Below are positions 50,676 to 64,000 of a DNA stretch of 64,000 nt, piece after piece. Position 1 is the stretch's first letter; the number at the start of each line of letters is the position of its first letter. Position numbers and translations under genes: made by a program. The notes under the pieces are model-generated. The model worked only from the letters and a program-made list of their open reading frames with translations. It searched no databases and was not told where the DNA came from. Origin of the DNA: Sphagnum magellanicum (taxonomy: Eukaryota; Streptophyta; Sphagnopsida; Sphagnales; Sphagnaceae); contig CM038910.1 in NCBI GenBank assembly GCA_021904315.1, forward strand, positions 8,742,001 through 8,806,000, written 5' to 3'.

Positions 50676-50816
50676 TTTCAGAGAAAAGATGGGTTTGTTT
50701 TGAATCTGATAAAGGGAGGAGTTTGGCTTTAGTGTTGAGATGAGTTTTGTGGAGGAGTAAGTAGTAGTGGTGGTGGTGGTGGGACTAGAGTCTTTGCATC
50801 CAAGGAGGTGGGATTG

Positions 50817-53469
50817 ATGAGAGGGATGTCTGAACTCAGTAGTCTGGTGTTGTTGTTGTCATCAATACTAGTGATCCTTATGTTGTGTGCAAAAGCAATG
50901 CAGGGTGAGGATAATAAAGAGTGGGATCCGGGGCCAAGAAGAAGAAGGCTCATAAGTTCCTCCTCCTCACAAGAATATCATCTATTTGCTGAATTTTCTT
51001 CTCCAGCAGTAACAACAACAAGCACATTATGTTCAGATTTTAGTTCATATCTTGCTTCTCTGTTGCTGACGAACCGGAGCCAACAATCCATTATTGCAAC
51101 TGGCGCTGGATTCTGTGGCACGATCCCATCATCCTTGATCACCAATTTCACTTCGTTGAGAGTCCTTGAGCTGGCAGACAATCGACTGAGTGGAGGTTTC
51201 CCCGTGGAGCTTCTCAGCCTACCAGCTCTGGAGTTGCTGAATGTCTCAGGGAATCTTCTTACACTCGGTGGACTTGCGTTATCATCAGCAGATTCAGCTG
51301 CTGCAGCGAACTTTACATGCACTACTTTGAGATCCTTGGATTTGTCTTCAAATCTGTTGAGTGGTGGGTCAGTCCCAATCGCTCTTGTTGCTTGTAAGAA
51401 TCTGACATATCTGTCTTTGGCAAACAACAGCTTGGTGGGTGGAATCCCGAACGAGTTAGGACAGTTGTTGCAGCTAGAAACACTGGATCTTTCTAGCAAC
51501 AACCTCACGGGTGATATCCCTGTATCACTGTTAAACCTTCCTGCAATCAGTAGAATAGACTTGCACAGCAATGAACTGTCAGGTGCACTTCCTGAATCTT
51601 TGCCACCTTCCTCTTCCCATTCCTATTTTCTTGAACTGGACAACAATTCATTCTCAGGAGAGATTCCTCCATCACTGTGTCAATTTCTTGGATCAAACCT
51701 CTCAGTCGGCTCCAATCCTGAGCTGTGCAAACCTCCGGGAAGAACAGCATGCCAGTTCTTATTATACCCAACTTCTCACTGCACCATCAGTCAGCTTGCA
51801 CCAACACAATTTCTGCCTGTACCTCCTCCTCCTTTGCACCAAAATTCAGACTCCAACTTCAATCTCAAAATCACATGGATCAGTGTTGCAGGAGTGATTG
51901 TATTGCTTGCTTCAATGAGTGTGGTGTTGTGGTGCAAAGCACATATTCAATGTCACCAAAACTGGGATGCTGCTGCCACCTCCTCAGAGGAGTCATCATC
52001 AGCAGATGCCAATTCCTGTTGGCCACTAGCTTGTATCAGGCTGGTTTACTTGCCACTCTACAAGCCAAATCCCGACAGAAAAAAAATGGCACTCATAAGA
52101 AGAACTCTCAATATCAGCAGCAGCAGCAGCACCCATATTCGGACTTTCAGCTACAAAGAGCTTGCCAAAGCGACTGCAAGGTTTACAAATGTGATTGGAA
52201 CTGGTGGTTCAGGGGTTGTGTACAAGGGCATGCTTCCCGGTGGAGTGGCCATAGCTGTGAAGCAACAGCAATGTGGAGATGATTCATCAAAGGACAGTGA
52301 TGAACAGATGTTACAAGAGATCAAGATCTTGTCAGAGTTGAGCCATCCTCACCTGCTTCCATTGTTAGGCTATTACATGCCAGGCTCGAGTAAGCGGCGG
52401 ATGATGCTTGTGTATGAATACATGCCAAAAGGCACACTGGAAGACCATTTGTTTGGTCAATTCTCTCACCACCGAGCTTTAGGGTGGAGAACTCGTGTGC
52501 GGATTGCTTATGAGTCAGCCAGTGCCATTGCATATCTGCATACACAGGTTGATAACCCCATGCTTCCACATTGGCTTTTCACAAAAACCCATGTTTTGTA
52601 ATTGCAAGCTCACATCAAAGATACTACAAAAGAACATATATTCTTGCTACTCTCTCCACAGATCTCATGCTTTTAGCCCACACCACCCATTGATCAACTT
52701 CATGATCTATGAGGAAATGATTTTTTGTCAAAGCTAACTTGGAAAAATTGTATGAATATGTGTATTTATGCAGAAGGCAGGACGAAGTATCATTCATCGA
52801 GACATCAAATCCTCTAACATCTTGTTGGATGAGAGATTTCATGCTAAAGTTGGAGATTTTGGTTTGTCAAAAGTTATAATGTCGAACAAAGATGATGAAG
52901 ATGATGGCGGTGGTGGTGGTGATGGTGGTGGTGATGATGATGATGATGATGACAATGATGAGGATGATGACAATATACCGCATGTGACTTGTACAAGTGT
53001 GAAGGGTACCACAGGATATCTTGATCCTTTCTACAACATTAGCCAGAAGTTAACCCACAAGAGTGATGTGTACAGCTTTGGTGTCGTGTTGCTTGAGCTT
53101 GTGACTGGAAAGAGAGCTTTTGACGAAAACAGACCTGAGAATGAATGGCATTTGCCTTTCTGGGTTGATGCAACTCTCCCTTTATGTGGTCCTGAAGGAC
53201 TTCTGGATTCGAGGATCCCGAGAGGTACTTACATGGAAGAAGTGGTGGACACCATGGTGGAATGTGGTCGTGCTTGCTGTAACTTCCAGAGACAAGACGA
53301 GCGGCCATCCATGACCCAAATACAGGGAATCATTCAAAATTGTCTTGCTTTAGAATCCAAACCTCGAAACCCAATTGATATCTTGTCAAGGTTAGGTGCT
53401 GCAGCTTCTTCTCCAATGTCATCACCGAGGTTTGCTAGGCCACAACAACCAACAGCAAAGTTGGCATGA
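50817..53469 (+). CDS. LRR receptor-like protein kinase
   Basis: Two exons, 50817-52547 and 52774-53469, with a GTTGAT donor and a TATGCAG acceptor in phase 0, encode 808 residues. The frame is open upstream to a GTG at 50808, but the first ATG is 50817. An N-terminal signal peptide (LSSLVLLLSSILVILMLC) is followed by an extracellular part with several LRR units (LRVLELADNRLSGGFP, LETLDLSSNNLTGDIP). A membrane span (ISVAGVIVLLASMSVVLW) comes next, and a cytosolic Ser/Thr kinase domain starts near residue 450. Key kinase residues are visible: glycine loop GTGGSG, Lys482 (AIAVK), Glu501, HRD (585-587), Asn592 and DFG (605-607). Between DFG and the P+1 loop a stretch of about 28 Asp/Gly/Glu/Asn residues (617-644), encoded by GAT/GGT triplets, is inserted. 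The usual DPEY reads DPFY (661-664). Subfamily and ligand cannot be told from sequence. An active-site set is present, but activation-loop regulation may be unusual. Confidence 0.9.
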
Positions 53470-53666
53470 AATATGTAGTTAAAAGAGATGTCATTCCCTT
53501 TGAAAAAAAGTCAGGGCAATGCTTCAATGTTTAAAACAACCCCATTAATTTGTTCATAAAAACAAAAAGGTATGATGATGATGATGTAAGAAGTAGTGAG
53601 AAATGTGAAGCCCATCTTCTCAATTGTTTGCTCTTTCCATTTCATCATCAGCCCTGTGCCTTGTAC

Positions 53667-54060
53667 CAGTGTTGTGCGGTTATTTGAATTTTCAAAGAAC
53701 CGCCGGTTATGGGTTTGTTTTCAGTGTGTTCCCATCTTTGGAAAAAGCTGTCCGTTCCAATTCTTTGGAAAATCAAAGAACCGTCGGTTATGTGTTCTGG
53801 AAGTGTGTTTGAATCTTTCATTGAAAAGCTGTCGGTTCCAAATTCTTTGAAAAACCGAACAACCCTTGTAGAGCGTGGCCATTTCAGAGACCTTAAAGAA
53901 CCGGAGGTTCTCATGAAAGCGCCTGTGCTTTCCTGGCCCGTTATTTGATTCTCTTTCAATTTTATTGAGAACCGTGATTATATATGTATATATACTTACT
54001 ACCTGAACCGGGTCTTTGATTGATTGAGAGCCACGGTTATGAATCCTAAGAACCTCCCTG
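53667..54060 (+). mobile_element. hAT-like non-autonomous element (candidate)
   Basis: It starts CAGTGTTGTGCGGTTATTTG and continues AAAGAACCGCCGGTT. Repeated GAACCG/CGGTT words occur inside, and the possible right end, AAGAACCTCCCTG, near 54058 is a weak inverted match of the start. No clear target-site duplication or transposase was seen. It lies about 200 bp downstream of the receptor kinase stop. Confidence 0.45.
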
Positions 54061-54092
54061 GTAACCTACCTCCCTGTTTGACCGTAATGGGG

Positions 54093-54444
54093 TCTAGCAA
54101 ATAGTTTACAAAAAGTTCTGAGTGATGGTGGCAGAACGTCTCTCAAGTGCTGATTACGCGAGATAATGGCCATTCCATTGACCGGACCTGACTCGACCAG
54201 GTCCTCCCAATGGCCATTATTCGAATATTTTTTGAATGCTTGTTGAACAGGCCCGTCTTGGATGATTCTAGCAAATAGTTTACAAAAAGTTCTGAATGAT
54301 GGTGGCAGAACGTCTCTCAAGTGCTGATTACGCGAGATAATGGCCATTCCATTGGCCAGACCAGACTCGACCAGGTCCTCCTCCCAATGGCCATTATTTG
54401 AATATTTTTTGAATGCTTGTTGAACAGGCCTGTCTTGGATGATT
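54093..54444. repeat. 174/177-bp tandem duplication
   Basis: A block beginning TCTAGCAAATAGTTTACAAA (54093 and 54267) is repeated head to tail with few differences. The second copy has an extra 3-nt CCT. On the minus strand both units stay open and give a 58-residue repeat containing AIISRNQHLRDVLPPS and FRTFCKLFAR. Frame-preserving change is suggestive of former coding sequence, but I recognise no family. Confidence 0.9.
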
Positions 54445-54517
54445 GCCGACCGACCGAATTAGTGTTTTTTTTTGTTTTTTTCAATTTTGTTCCTTAGACA
54501 AAGTCACGAGTCGAAAC

Positions 54518-54575
54518 CAGTGTTGTGCGGTTATTTGAATTTATAAAGAACTGCCAGTTCGGGGTTTTTTTAAAA
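54518..54575 (+). repeat. hAT-like element terminus (fragment)
   Basis: It starts CAGTGTTGTGCGGTTATTTG, identical over the first 20 bases to 53667, then AAAGAACTGCCAGTTCGGGG. No matching right end was found nearby. Confidence 0.6.
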
Positions 54576-55269
54576 ATATTTCAGCATCCGAGAACAATGG
54601 AGAAGGGTTTAAGCTTCTTGGACTCTTCTCAATTTGAGGCTCCCGTCATCACAAGGGAGGTAGACCAAGTGGAGGGGGCCGAATATCCGGAAGGAAGGGT
54701 CGGTGTCTAACACCCCATTTTTTTTCCCAGAAAATATCCGGAAAAAGGAACTTCCAAAATTTCAAAAGGCCCAGTTGACAGCACGGAATGACCACCACCC
54801 AACACGGGGTTGAAATTTAGCCAAATTTTGGCTATACACCAGACATAAAAATAAATATAAGGGTCCTTCTATTAAAATTGGCTACATATTGGGAATCTAT
54901 TATATAAAATATGGAGATTTGGATTTTTCTTTTTTTTACTGAAAACATGTGTGGCGAATTTTGGCCCTTTTTTTTCCATGAAAAATTCTATCCCTTTTTT
55001 CAGTTCCAAAAAAACAGCCAAATTTCGTAACCCCCCAAAAAAAATAAAAAATCACTGGGGGACTCATCCAAGATATTGGCCTTGTCCCGGCCATGTTGTC
55101 TAGCTCTAATTGGCCAGCCTTGAATTTTGGCGATAGTCCCGGCTATTCGAATAACCTTGTTTTTCGGGAGTGTGTGTGAAACGGCCACTTTGTAGAACGC
55201 GCTGTAGTAGGCTAGGAAATTACCTAGCTTTGTAGGTAGGTCAGTAGCTGTGAGGTAGGTCAGTAGGTC

Positions 55270-55454
55270 CGCGTTAGGGTTTGCGAGTGGGGCGGGAGGC
55301 AGGCCGCGTTTGCCTGCTTTGCGTGCGTGCGTACGCGCGAACGAGAAGGAAACGAGCGCGCGAGGAAGCGCAGAAAGCAAAACACAGACGGAAAGAAATT
55401 CGCACACGAGGACGAGGACGAGGACGAGGAGCAGCGCCGCACGAGCAAGAGAAG
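55270..55454 (+). promoter_or_regulatory. GC-rich promoter / 5' UTR exon of the DEAD-box gene
   Basis: A GC- and CpG-rich island in AT-rich surroundings, ending at a strong donor, GAGAAG/GTAAGT, at 55454/55455. A further probable 5' UTR exon lies at 55797-55896 (acceptor GTTGCAG, donor AAG/GTATGT), and another acceptor at 56187 (GTGCAG) precedes the start codon. A spliced 5' leader is inferred; the transcription start is not defined. Confidence 0.55.
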
Positions 55455-56255
55455 GTAAGTAGCTCTGCTCTGTTCTCGTCTTCGGTCTGTTGTGTTTGCG
55501 GCAGTAGCCTTTGTCATCAGGGTTAAAGGATTCTACGAGTTTGGAGATGAGCAGGAACAGTTGCGTGGCCGTCTTCCTTCGATTTCTCTAGCGTCTCTTG
55601 TGTGGTGAGGGCCGTGTAGGAGTCCCCCCATGTCTGTCTGTTTTTTAGCTTTGTTGTCTCGCCGATCGTTCGTTCCTTTGTCAAGCTTTTGTTTGATTTC
55701 GGCCGATTTGTTTTCGCTAGGTCTGATGAGTCTTGGATGTTGATGCTGCTGGTGGGTTGTGTTTCTTTCTTTGGGGTTTTTTTGGTGGTGTTGCAGAAAG
55801 AAGAAGTCGAAGAGGTGATTTTTAGGAGGGAAGAAGAACTTGTGGAAAGCAAAGCAAGTTCCAGAGGCTTGGTTTTGAACTGGCAAAGCAAGTAAGGTAT
55901 GTTGTTGTTGAACCTGTGTTTGACTTGAAAGAAGGGAAAGAGTGAAGGAAGTGGAACTAAGGCTCTGGGGAGGATGGGAAGCAACTTTTGCTACGCACTC
56001 ACTCACTCACTCACTGGAAGACACAGAGGAGCTTCTGAGTGTAGAGTTCAGGTGGATATGATAGGTTGAGCGAAAAAACTGTGGCTGAGTGGGGACAGTT
56101 TGTTGTTAGGATTGTCAAGTGAAAATTGTATGAGGATGTGTTTCTGGATGGTCTGCCACAGTTGCTCTTTTTATGGTCATGGTGCAGGATCTGTATTTTA
56201 TCTTACGAGAAAGAAAAGTGGATTTCAGTGAATCAGCAGTGGGAAACACGATCCA

Positions 56256-56282
56256 CAGAGAGAGAGAGGGAGAGAGAGAGAG
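56256..56282. repeat. GA microsatellite in 5' leader
   Basis: About thirteen GA units with one GG interruption, 30 bp upstream of the helicase start codon. Confidence 0.9.
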
Positions 56283-56311
56283 AACGACATAAGGAGGGAG
56301 AGAGCAGAGAT

Positions 56312-59591
<3,280 letters not shown>

Positions 59592-59599
59592 TGAAGATG

Positions 59600-60440
59600 T
59601 GTTGCTAACAAATAGAGTAAAGAGTCAACCCTCAAACAGTGATAGGTTTTTGAGAGCTTGCATTAAGCTTAGGTGACAAGAAACTGCTTAAATTTTGTTG
59701 GGTTTCACATATTGCTCAAATGTGTGGGCTGTGTGCTCAGTTTTGCTCATGATTCCTTTTCCCTCTGGTAGACATGACTCATGCCACATCCCTGGTAGGC
59801 TGTTAGATTGGCTGGTCGGCTCTCACTTGGCCGGGTGTATAATAGCGCTCAATATGTGAAGCAGAGATGAAGTCGATGAACATGAAGATCTTTGTCATAG
59901 AGTTGTCTGCAAGACTTAGGAGAACCTACAATGCAATTACATTTGCACCCAAGCAATATTATTCAGTGCTGTGACTCAGGTTATCTTTGTGTGGTCTCCT
60001 GTTTTGTGTGATGCAGAGTGACAATGTTGCATGTCAATGTCTGAGGTATTTTTGATACTTGTGTGGTGCAATCTAGCTGATCCCTTTACATCCCCTGTTG
60101 TTTGTACCCTCATAATGAGTGCCTGGTTGCTCTTAAAGAATGAGTAGGTTAGTAGGATGAATGCTTTGTGTTTGGAGGTTTAGTTGCTAATGAACTGGCT
60201 TGTGACTTTGTGCACTTCCTTGCAGGCTGATGAGGTGGAGCCTTTTCCTTGTGGCAAGTCCATTTCTTGCAGTAAGAGGTATGGGCTCCCCCTCTTGGGC
60301 CTTGATTGTGTATATTGTAGAATGGCATTCACAGAAATTTTTCCTGACATGCTAATGAAATCTGCTAAGTATGAAAGGTTTGCAGATGTGTGACACAGCA
60401 GATGTCTCACAATGTTTTTGACAATGCAATGCACTTAGCA
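59600..60440. other. 3' flank of the helicase gene
   Basis: Probably 3' UTR at first, then intergenic sequence. Short open frames here have no recognised domain. Confidence 0.5.
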
Positions 60441-60449
60441 GACAGGTTT

Positions 60450-60583
60450 CAGTTGTCAAATCTTTCCGCAACTTTAGTGGGAGTTTTTGTTCTTGACATT
60501 GCAAGACTTAGCAGATTTCATTGAGTCTGGCATTGTTGAGAACAAAAACTCTGACTAAAATTGGGAAAAGATTTGACAACAGG
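60450..60583. repeat. Long imperfect hairpin (about 53-bp arms)
   Basis: The left arm 60450-60503 pairs with 60528-60583 at roughly 80% identity, with a loop of about 24 nt. Matching cores include TTGTCAAATCTTT, CAA-TTTAGT and GAGTTTTTGTTCT. The size and shape suit either a foldback element or a microRNA-type precursor. It lies about 870 bp downstream of the helicase stop. Confidence 0.75.
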
Positions 60584-60589
60584 AATGCT

Positions 60590-63500
60590 TGTGCGGGCTA
60601 AACCACAACTAGTTGTATTAGTTGAAAGAAAGTTAGTAACCTAATGTTTGAATAGTTTTTGAAGGGCTTTTGAAGTGGTGATGTAGAGCTTCATTCTTAA
60701 CTACCCACCCTAAGTGCACCTCCACCAGCATTCAGTATGTGGCCCTGCCCTGGCAATCTTGGACGAGGGATTGCAGTCAAACCCAGGGAATTCACTGGAA
60801 GACTGCCATGACCCTGACAAAAGAACATCTTTCAGAGCCCTTGAGGAGCCTTAGAAGAACAGTCTAAGAAACACAGTGAAATCATATTCATTGGCTGCTC
60901 CCTGTTTCTGATTGGTGAGATACTTCGATTGGTCCAGGTGGGTTGCTATTAGTAGTCTCCCACCTATTTGAACTCCCAGTTTCAGTTTTATTGGTGGGGT
61001 TGGAGAAAAGTCACTAAAACTTGGATGTGAGAAATATTTTTCCAATCACATACTGAGCACTGCTGGAGATGCTTTTTAGTGAGATCATATTATTGGCCAG
61101 CTTTGCTTGATTATTGTCATCTATCAAAACACAAAGGTAGTTTGCTTGATGTGCATGACATGAAGTTTTGATATATGCTGTAGGGGCACACTGAAGTGGT
61201 TTCATAATGTTTAGTCTGGCCGATGGTCGAAGAGCTGCTATTCAATATCAAACAGTTTTGTCAAATGAAATTTGATAAATTTGAACTATTTTTTGTATGG
61301 AAATTGGAAAGCCCTGATGCGGTTTGATGAGTGAGATTTCTTCAAGGTGATTTTGCAGTTTTTTTAGTCCCAAGTTGAGGCAGGGTGGATGGGATTAGAT
61401 GTTGGCAACATTGCTGGAACCTATAAGACAAAGTCAACGACAATTGCCATGATTTCCAAAAGATGAACTATTATGCTTTGAATGTATGATACAAGAAAGC
61501 TTGAGATAAGGGGAAAAGGAATTTTAATAAAAAACAAATCCAAGCTAATGGTAACTCCTTCAAGCTCAATGCACGTGCATGAAAAAGAACACTAATGTCA
61601 AGGATGTACAGCTCCTCGGCTTGAGGCTCAAGCTCCCACGTGAATTTATCATCTTGAATGGTTTGGCATGTTTTTTCATCATTTGCCAAACATTGAAATA
61701 ATGGGTGTTGGTAATTTCATTAGAATACAACAAACGAGAAGGGTATGCACAAAGTACCAATTACATCACATATTGAGTTACTTTATTTAGTTAGTAATGT
61801 CTTACCCATCCTTGGCCTAAATAAATAATTCTTATTCATTTGCCAATCTAGCCAAAAGAAAAAAAAATTCATTATGAACACAATACAACAAAAGGTGAAC
61901 AAATTCCATTGGGATGTGGTCAAGTAAGTTTGTAGCAAAGTTCTTTTTTATTGTTGGTGAAATTTCACCAAAAGGCCAAATTTAAAATGAAATCTTCAGA
62001 AATGACATTAGTTTTGGCCACAAGTCACGCAAAACAAAATAAAATCCACCATATTGCACTATATCATTAGTTCCAATAAGTAGTGAGAAATATAGAAGGA
62101 AGCTTTGGGTAGTCTTCAAGCTCCACAATGGAAAGTAGCATTAATCATCGAGCATGCATCATCAAAAATCAAAAGTGACTTCTTATGGATCTTTACTACC
62201 TTCTAGGCAAAACTCGTATTACTTGCAACAAACTTGCCATTTGAAGACAATTTTCTTGAATGGACTTATATGGAAGTCTTCTATGGAAACCATTTTGGAA
62301 AGTTGTGAAAAACTTGTTGCCACTTTCATTTACTTGTTGGAAACTTAGCATTTGTAGACAACTTTCTCGAATGGATTTATGTTTTAACCTTCCAAATATG
62401 AGAGGTTCAATAAGGAACATAAAAAAATGTTGGCTTTCACACAATATGATAAGGGCTTAAACAATTTCCTTGTGCATAGCACATCCTATGTACTATAAGA
62501 TAGGTGTTTGTTTTGTTTTGTGAGCATGTCTTAACCCCTCCCAAATCATGGGGCCCCTTGTTGAGCTTTTAGCATCATCGAAAAACCCTCAATGAGGCAA
62601 TGTGCACATTTGTTGTTTGACAATTCTCAGACCAATGAAACAAAAAGTCATTGAATTTAATGTGATTTTCTCACAATTGAGTTTTTTGAAAAGTTGTGTC
62701 TATTAGAGCCTTGAAGAGGTTTGTTTTTATTTTATTTTGAATGTTCATAGGTTTTTTGAACAATTGAGTTTTCTATAAAATCCTCTCACTTAGAGCCTTG
62801 AAGACATTTTTTAGAAAGTTGTATCCATAAGAAACTTGAAAAGGTATGTCTTAGAATCCCTTAATATCTATATATTTAGATAGGTGATTTTTTTTTTAAA
62901 TCATAATAGTCTTGAAATTAAACCCACTTTGACCAAAATAATGTTAGGATGGGTGATTTTGCTATCTCCTTGAAAATACCCTGCCTATGAAAATATTGTG
63001 ACAATTAAACATCCATTATGTCATTCAAGATCCTCAATGTTGTAAAGTCATTCCCAACATAGTGTTAGTTCACATTATTATTATTTAAGTGGCAATTATG
63101 AATTTCACCTTCATTCACTCCTCTACTTGAATTAATGTTGGCTACAAGATAGAGCTCTAAGCATAGTCATTAGATGAAATTGTTTGGAATAGCCAATCCT
63201 TTTTTCCAATTGTCATCCATGATTCCGAAGATATTTTGAACCCACCTCCAAAAATGTGCCTAACTCTATTTGATAGCCTCACCAATAATGAATGACCCAT
63301 TGGCTAAATAATGTTTGCCCTTTGCATATTGATAAAACATAGTGTAGTAAAATGATGAAACATGAACCCCTAACCCTAACCCATGTGAACACTTTAATTG
63401 TGTGTCATTTACCTTTACCCTTACCTAGATTGATAGTTTTGCAAAGCCAATATAACCTAACCCTTATGTGGTTAGAAATCTTTTTAATGCTTTAGCTTGT

Positions 63501-64000
63501 AATAACATATGCATGATCAACATGACAAAATAAATGTTGGGTATGTAAAAATCAATTCATAACGAAGTAGGGTATACATTTTAATATATCCATGAGTATA
63601 AGATCAACGGGTAAAAGGCGGTTATATCAATTCTAGCTAGGTTAAGATCACCTAATATTTTTCAATGGGAATCTTATTGTTGTTTGACTAGTTCCACACA
63701 TGCAAACCAATGGAGACTATTTCTCGAGCTTTCCTTAATCTAAGCATGGAAAATTGTGGATCATCCTACACAACATCCTAGAGCAAGTGGAGTAGTAGGC
63801 TATATAAGTGTGTGACTAGTGGTCAGCTTGTTATTCCTTTGGTCCTCTCTCTCTCTCTAACAAGACATTCTACTTTCCACCCATTTGCATGCATGATAAC
63901 TTGTATCAAGTATTAGTGGAGATGGACCAAAATATGATGTATTGCTCCCTAGAAATATAATTATGTGTTAATTATTATTATTACTAAAAAAAAAAAAAGG
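60590..64000. other. Gene-free stretch to the window end
   Basis: No recognised gene, increasingly AT-rich after about 61.5 kb, with a direct duplication at 62231. A CT run (about 63844-63858) and a terminal A run (63987-63998) are present. Confidence 0.6.
62231..62390. repeat. 111-bp direct duplication
   Basis: AACTTGCCATTTGAAGACAA at 62231 and AACTTAGCATTTGTAGACAA at 62342 begin two copies that match for about 40 bp. The spacing is 37 codons and the minus strand is open across both, giving related peptides KSIRESCLQM and KSIQENCLQM. No family is recognised. Confidence 0.7.

Noticed and set aside
50233-50703. 156-codon plus-strand frame rich in Cys and Phe
   Set aside because: It is encoded by the duplicated GTTTT/CTG repeat upstream of the kinase gene.
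50808-50816. Receptor kinase start at 50808
   Set aside because: The codon is GTG; the ATG at 50817 leads directly into a signal peptide.
56126-56311. N-terminal extension of the helicase from 56126
   Set aside because: That frame begins with TTG, contains a GA-repeat-encoded RE run and lies in the spliced leader; the ATG at 56312 gives the family-typical N-terminus.
63365-63382. Telomere-like CCCTAACCCTAACCC
   Set aside because: Only about two and a half units and not the usual plant CCCTAAA repeat; likely chance or a tiny interstitial tract.

Overview
The window looks like a nuclear chromosome segment of a land plant. Genes carry GT-AG introns, and the protein families are plant-typical: a GT37-like fucosyltransferase, an LRR receptor-like kinase, an ankyrin/PGG protein, a UBP23/USP36-type deubiquitinase and a DDX3/Ded1-type RNA helicase. 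Genes are sparse and sit in very AT-rich, repeat-decayed DNA. That would fit a large, repeat-rich genome such as a fern or another seed-free plant, but the lineage is an inference and cannot be fixed from this sequence.

Layout. 1-3.97 kb: no gene seen. 3.98-5.01 kb (+): ankyrin/PGG gene remnant with a nonsense codon and a frameshift. 6.20-8.00 kb (-): intact intronless fucosyltransferase-like gene. 8.5-14.9 kb: mostly AT-rich, with a dispersed repeat and short tandem duplications. 14.9-17.1 kb (-): unidentified gene, two well-supported first exons followed by a tandemly duplicated and possibly frameshifted part. 17.4-22.3 kb: AT-rich desert. 22.3-25.3 kb: unassigned. 25.3-29.5 kb (-): ubiquitin-specific protease with seven reconstructed exons and a further coding-like tail. 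29.5-50 kb: long repeat-dominated stretch with a decayed reverse transcriptase (35.5-36.7 kb), a 30-base poly-G run, G-rich motifs, a 23-unit minisatellite (40.6-41.6 kb), foldbacks, a possible BED zinc-finger remnant and hAT-like non-autonomous elements. 50.8-53.5 kb (+): two-exon LRR receptor-like kinase. 53.6-54.6 kb: hAT-like pieces and a 174-bp tandem duplication. 55.3-59.6 kb (+): DEAD-box helicase with a GC-rich 5' end and six coding exons. 59.6-64 kb: no gene, but one long imperfect hairpin at 60.45-60.58 kb.

The genes look like independent eukaryotic transcription units. I see no operon-like cluster and no defence or biosynthetic system. Several apparent open frames begin with TTG or GTG rather than ATG, so I moved starts to the first in-frame ATG where a gene was real. 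The most interesting signals are the acidic/glycine insertion in the kinase activation loop, the unidentified gene with internal duplications, the fucosyltransferase with altered family motifs, and the 60.5-kb hairpin. I found no convincing previously undescribed multi-gene system.
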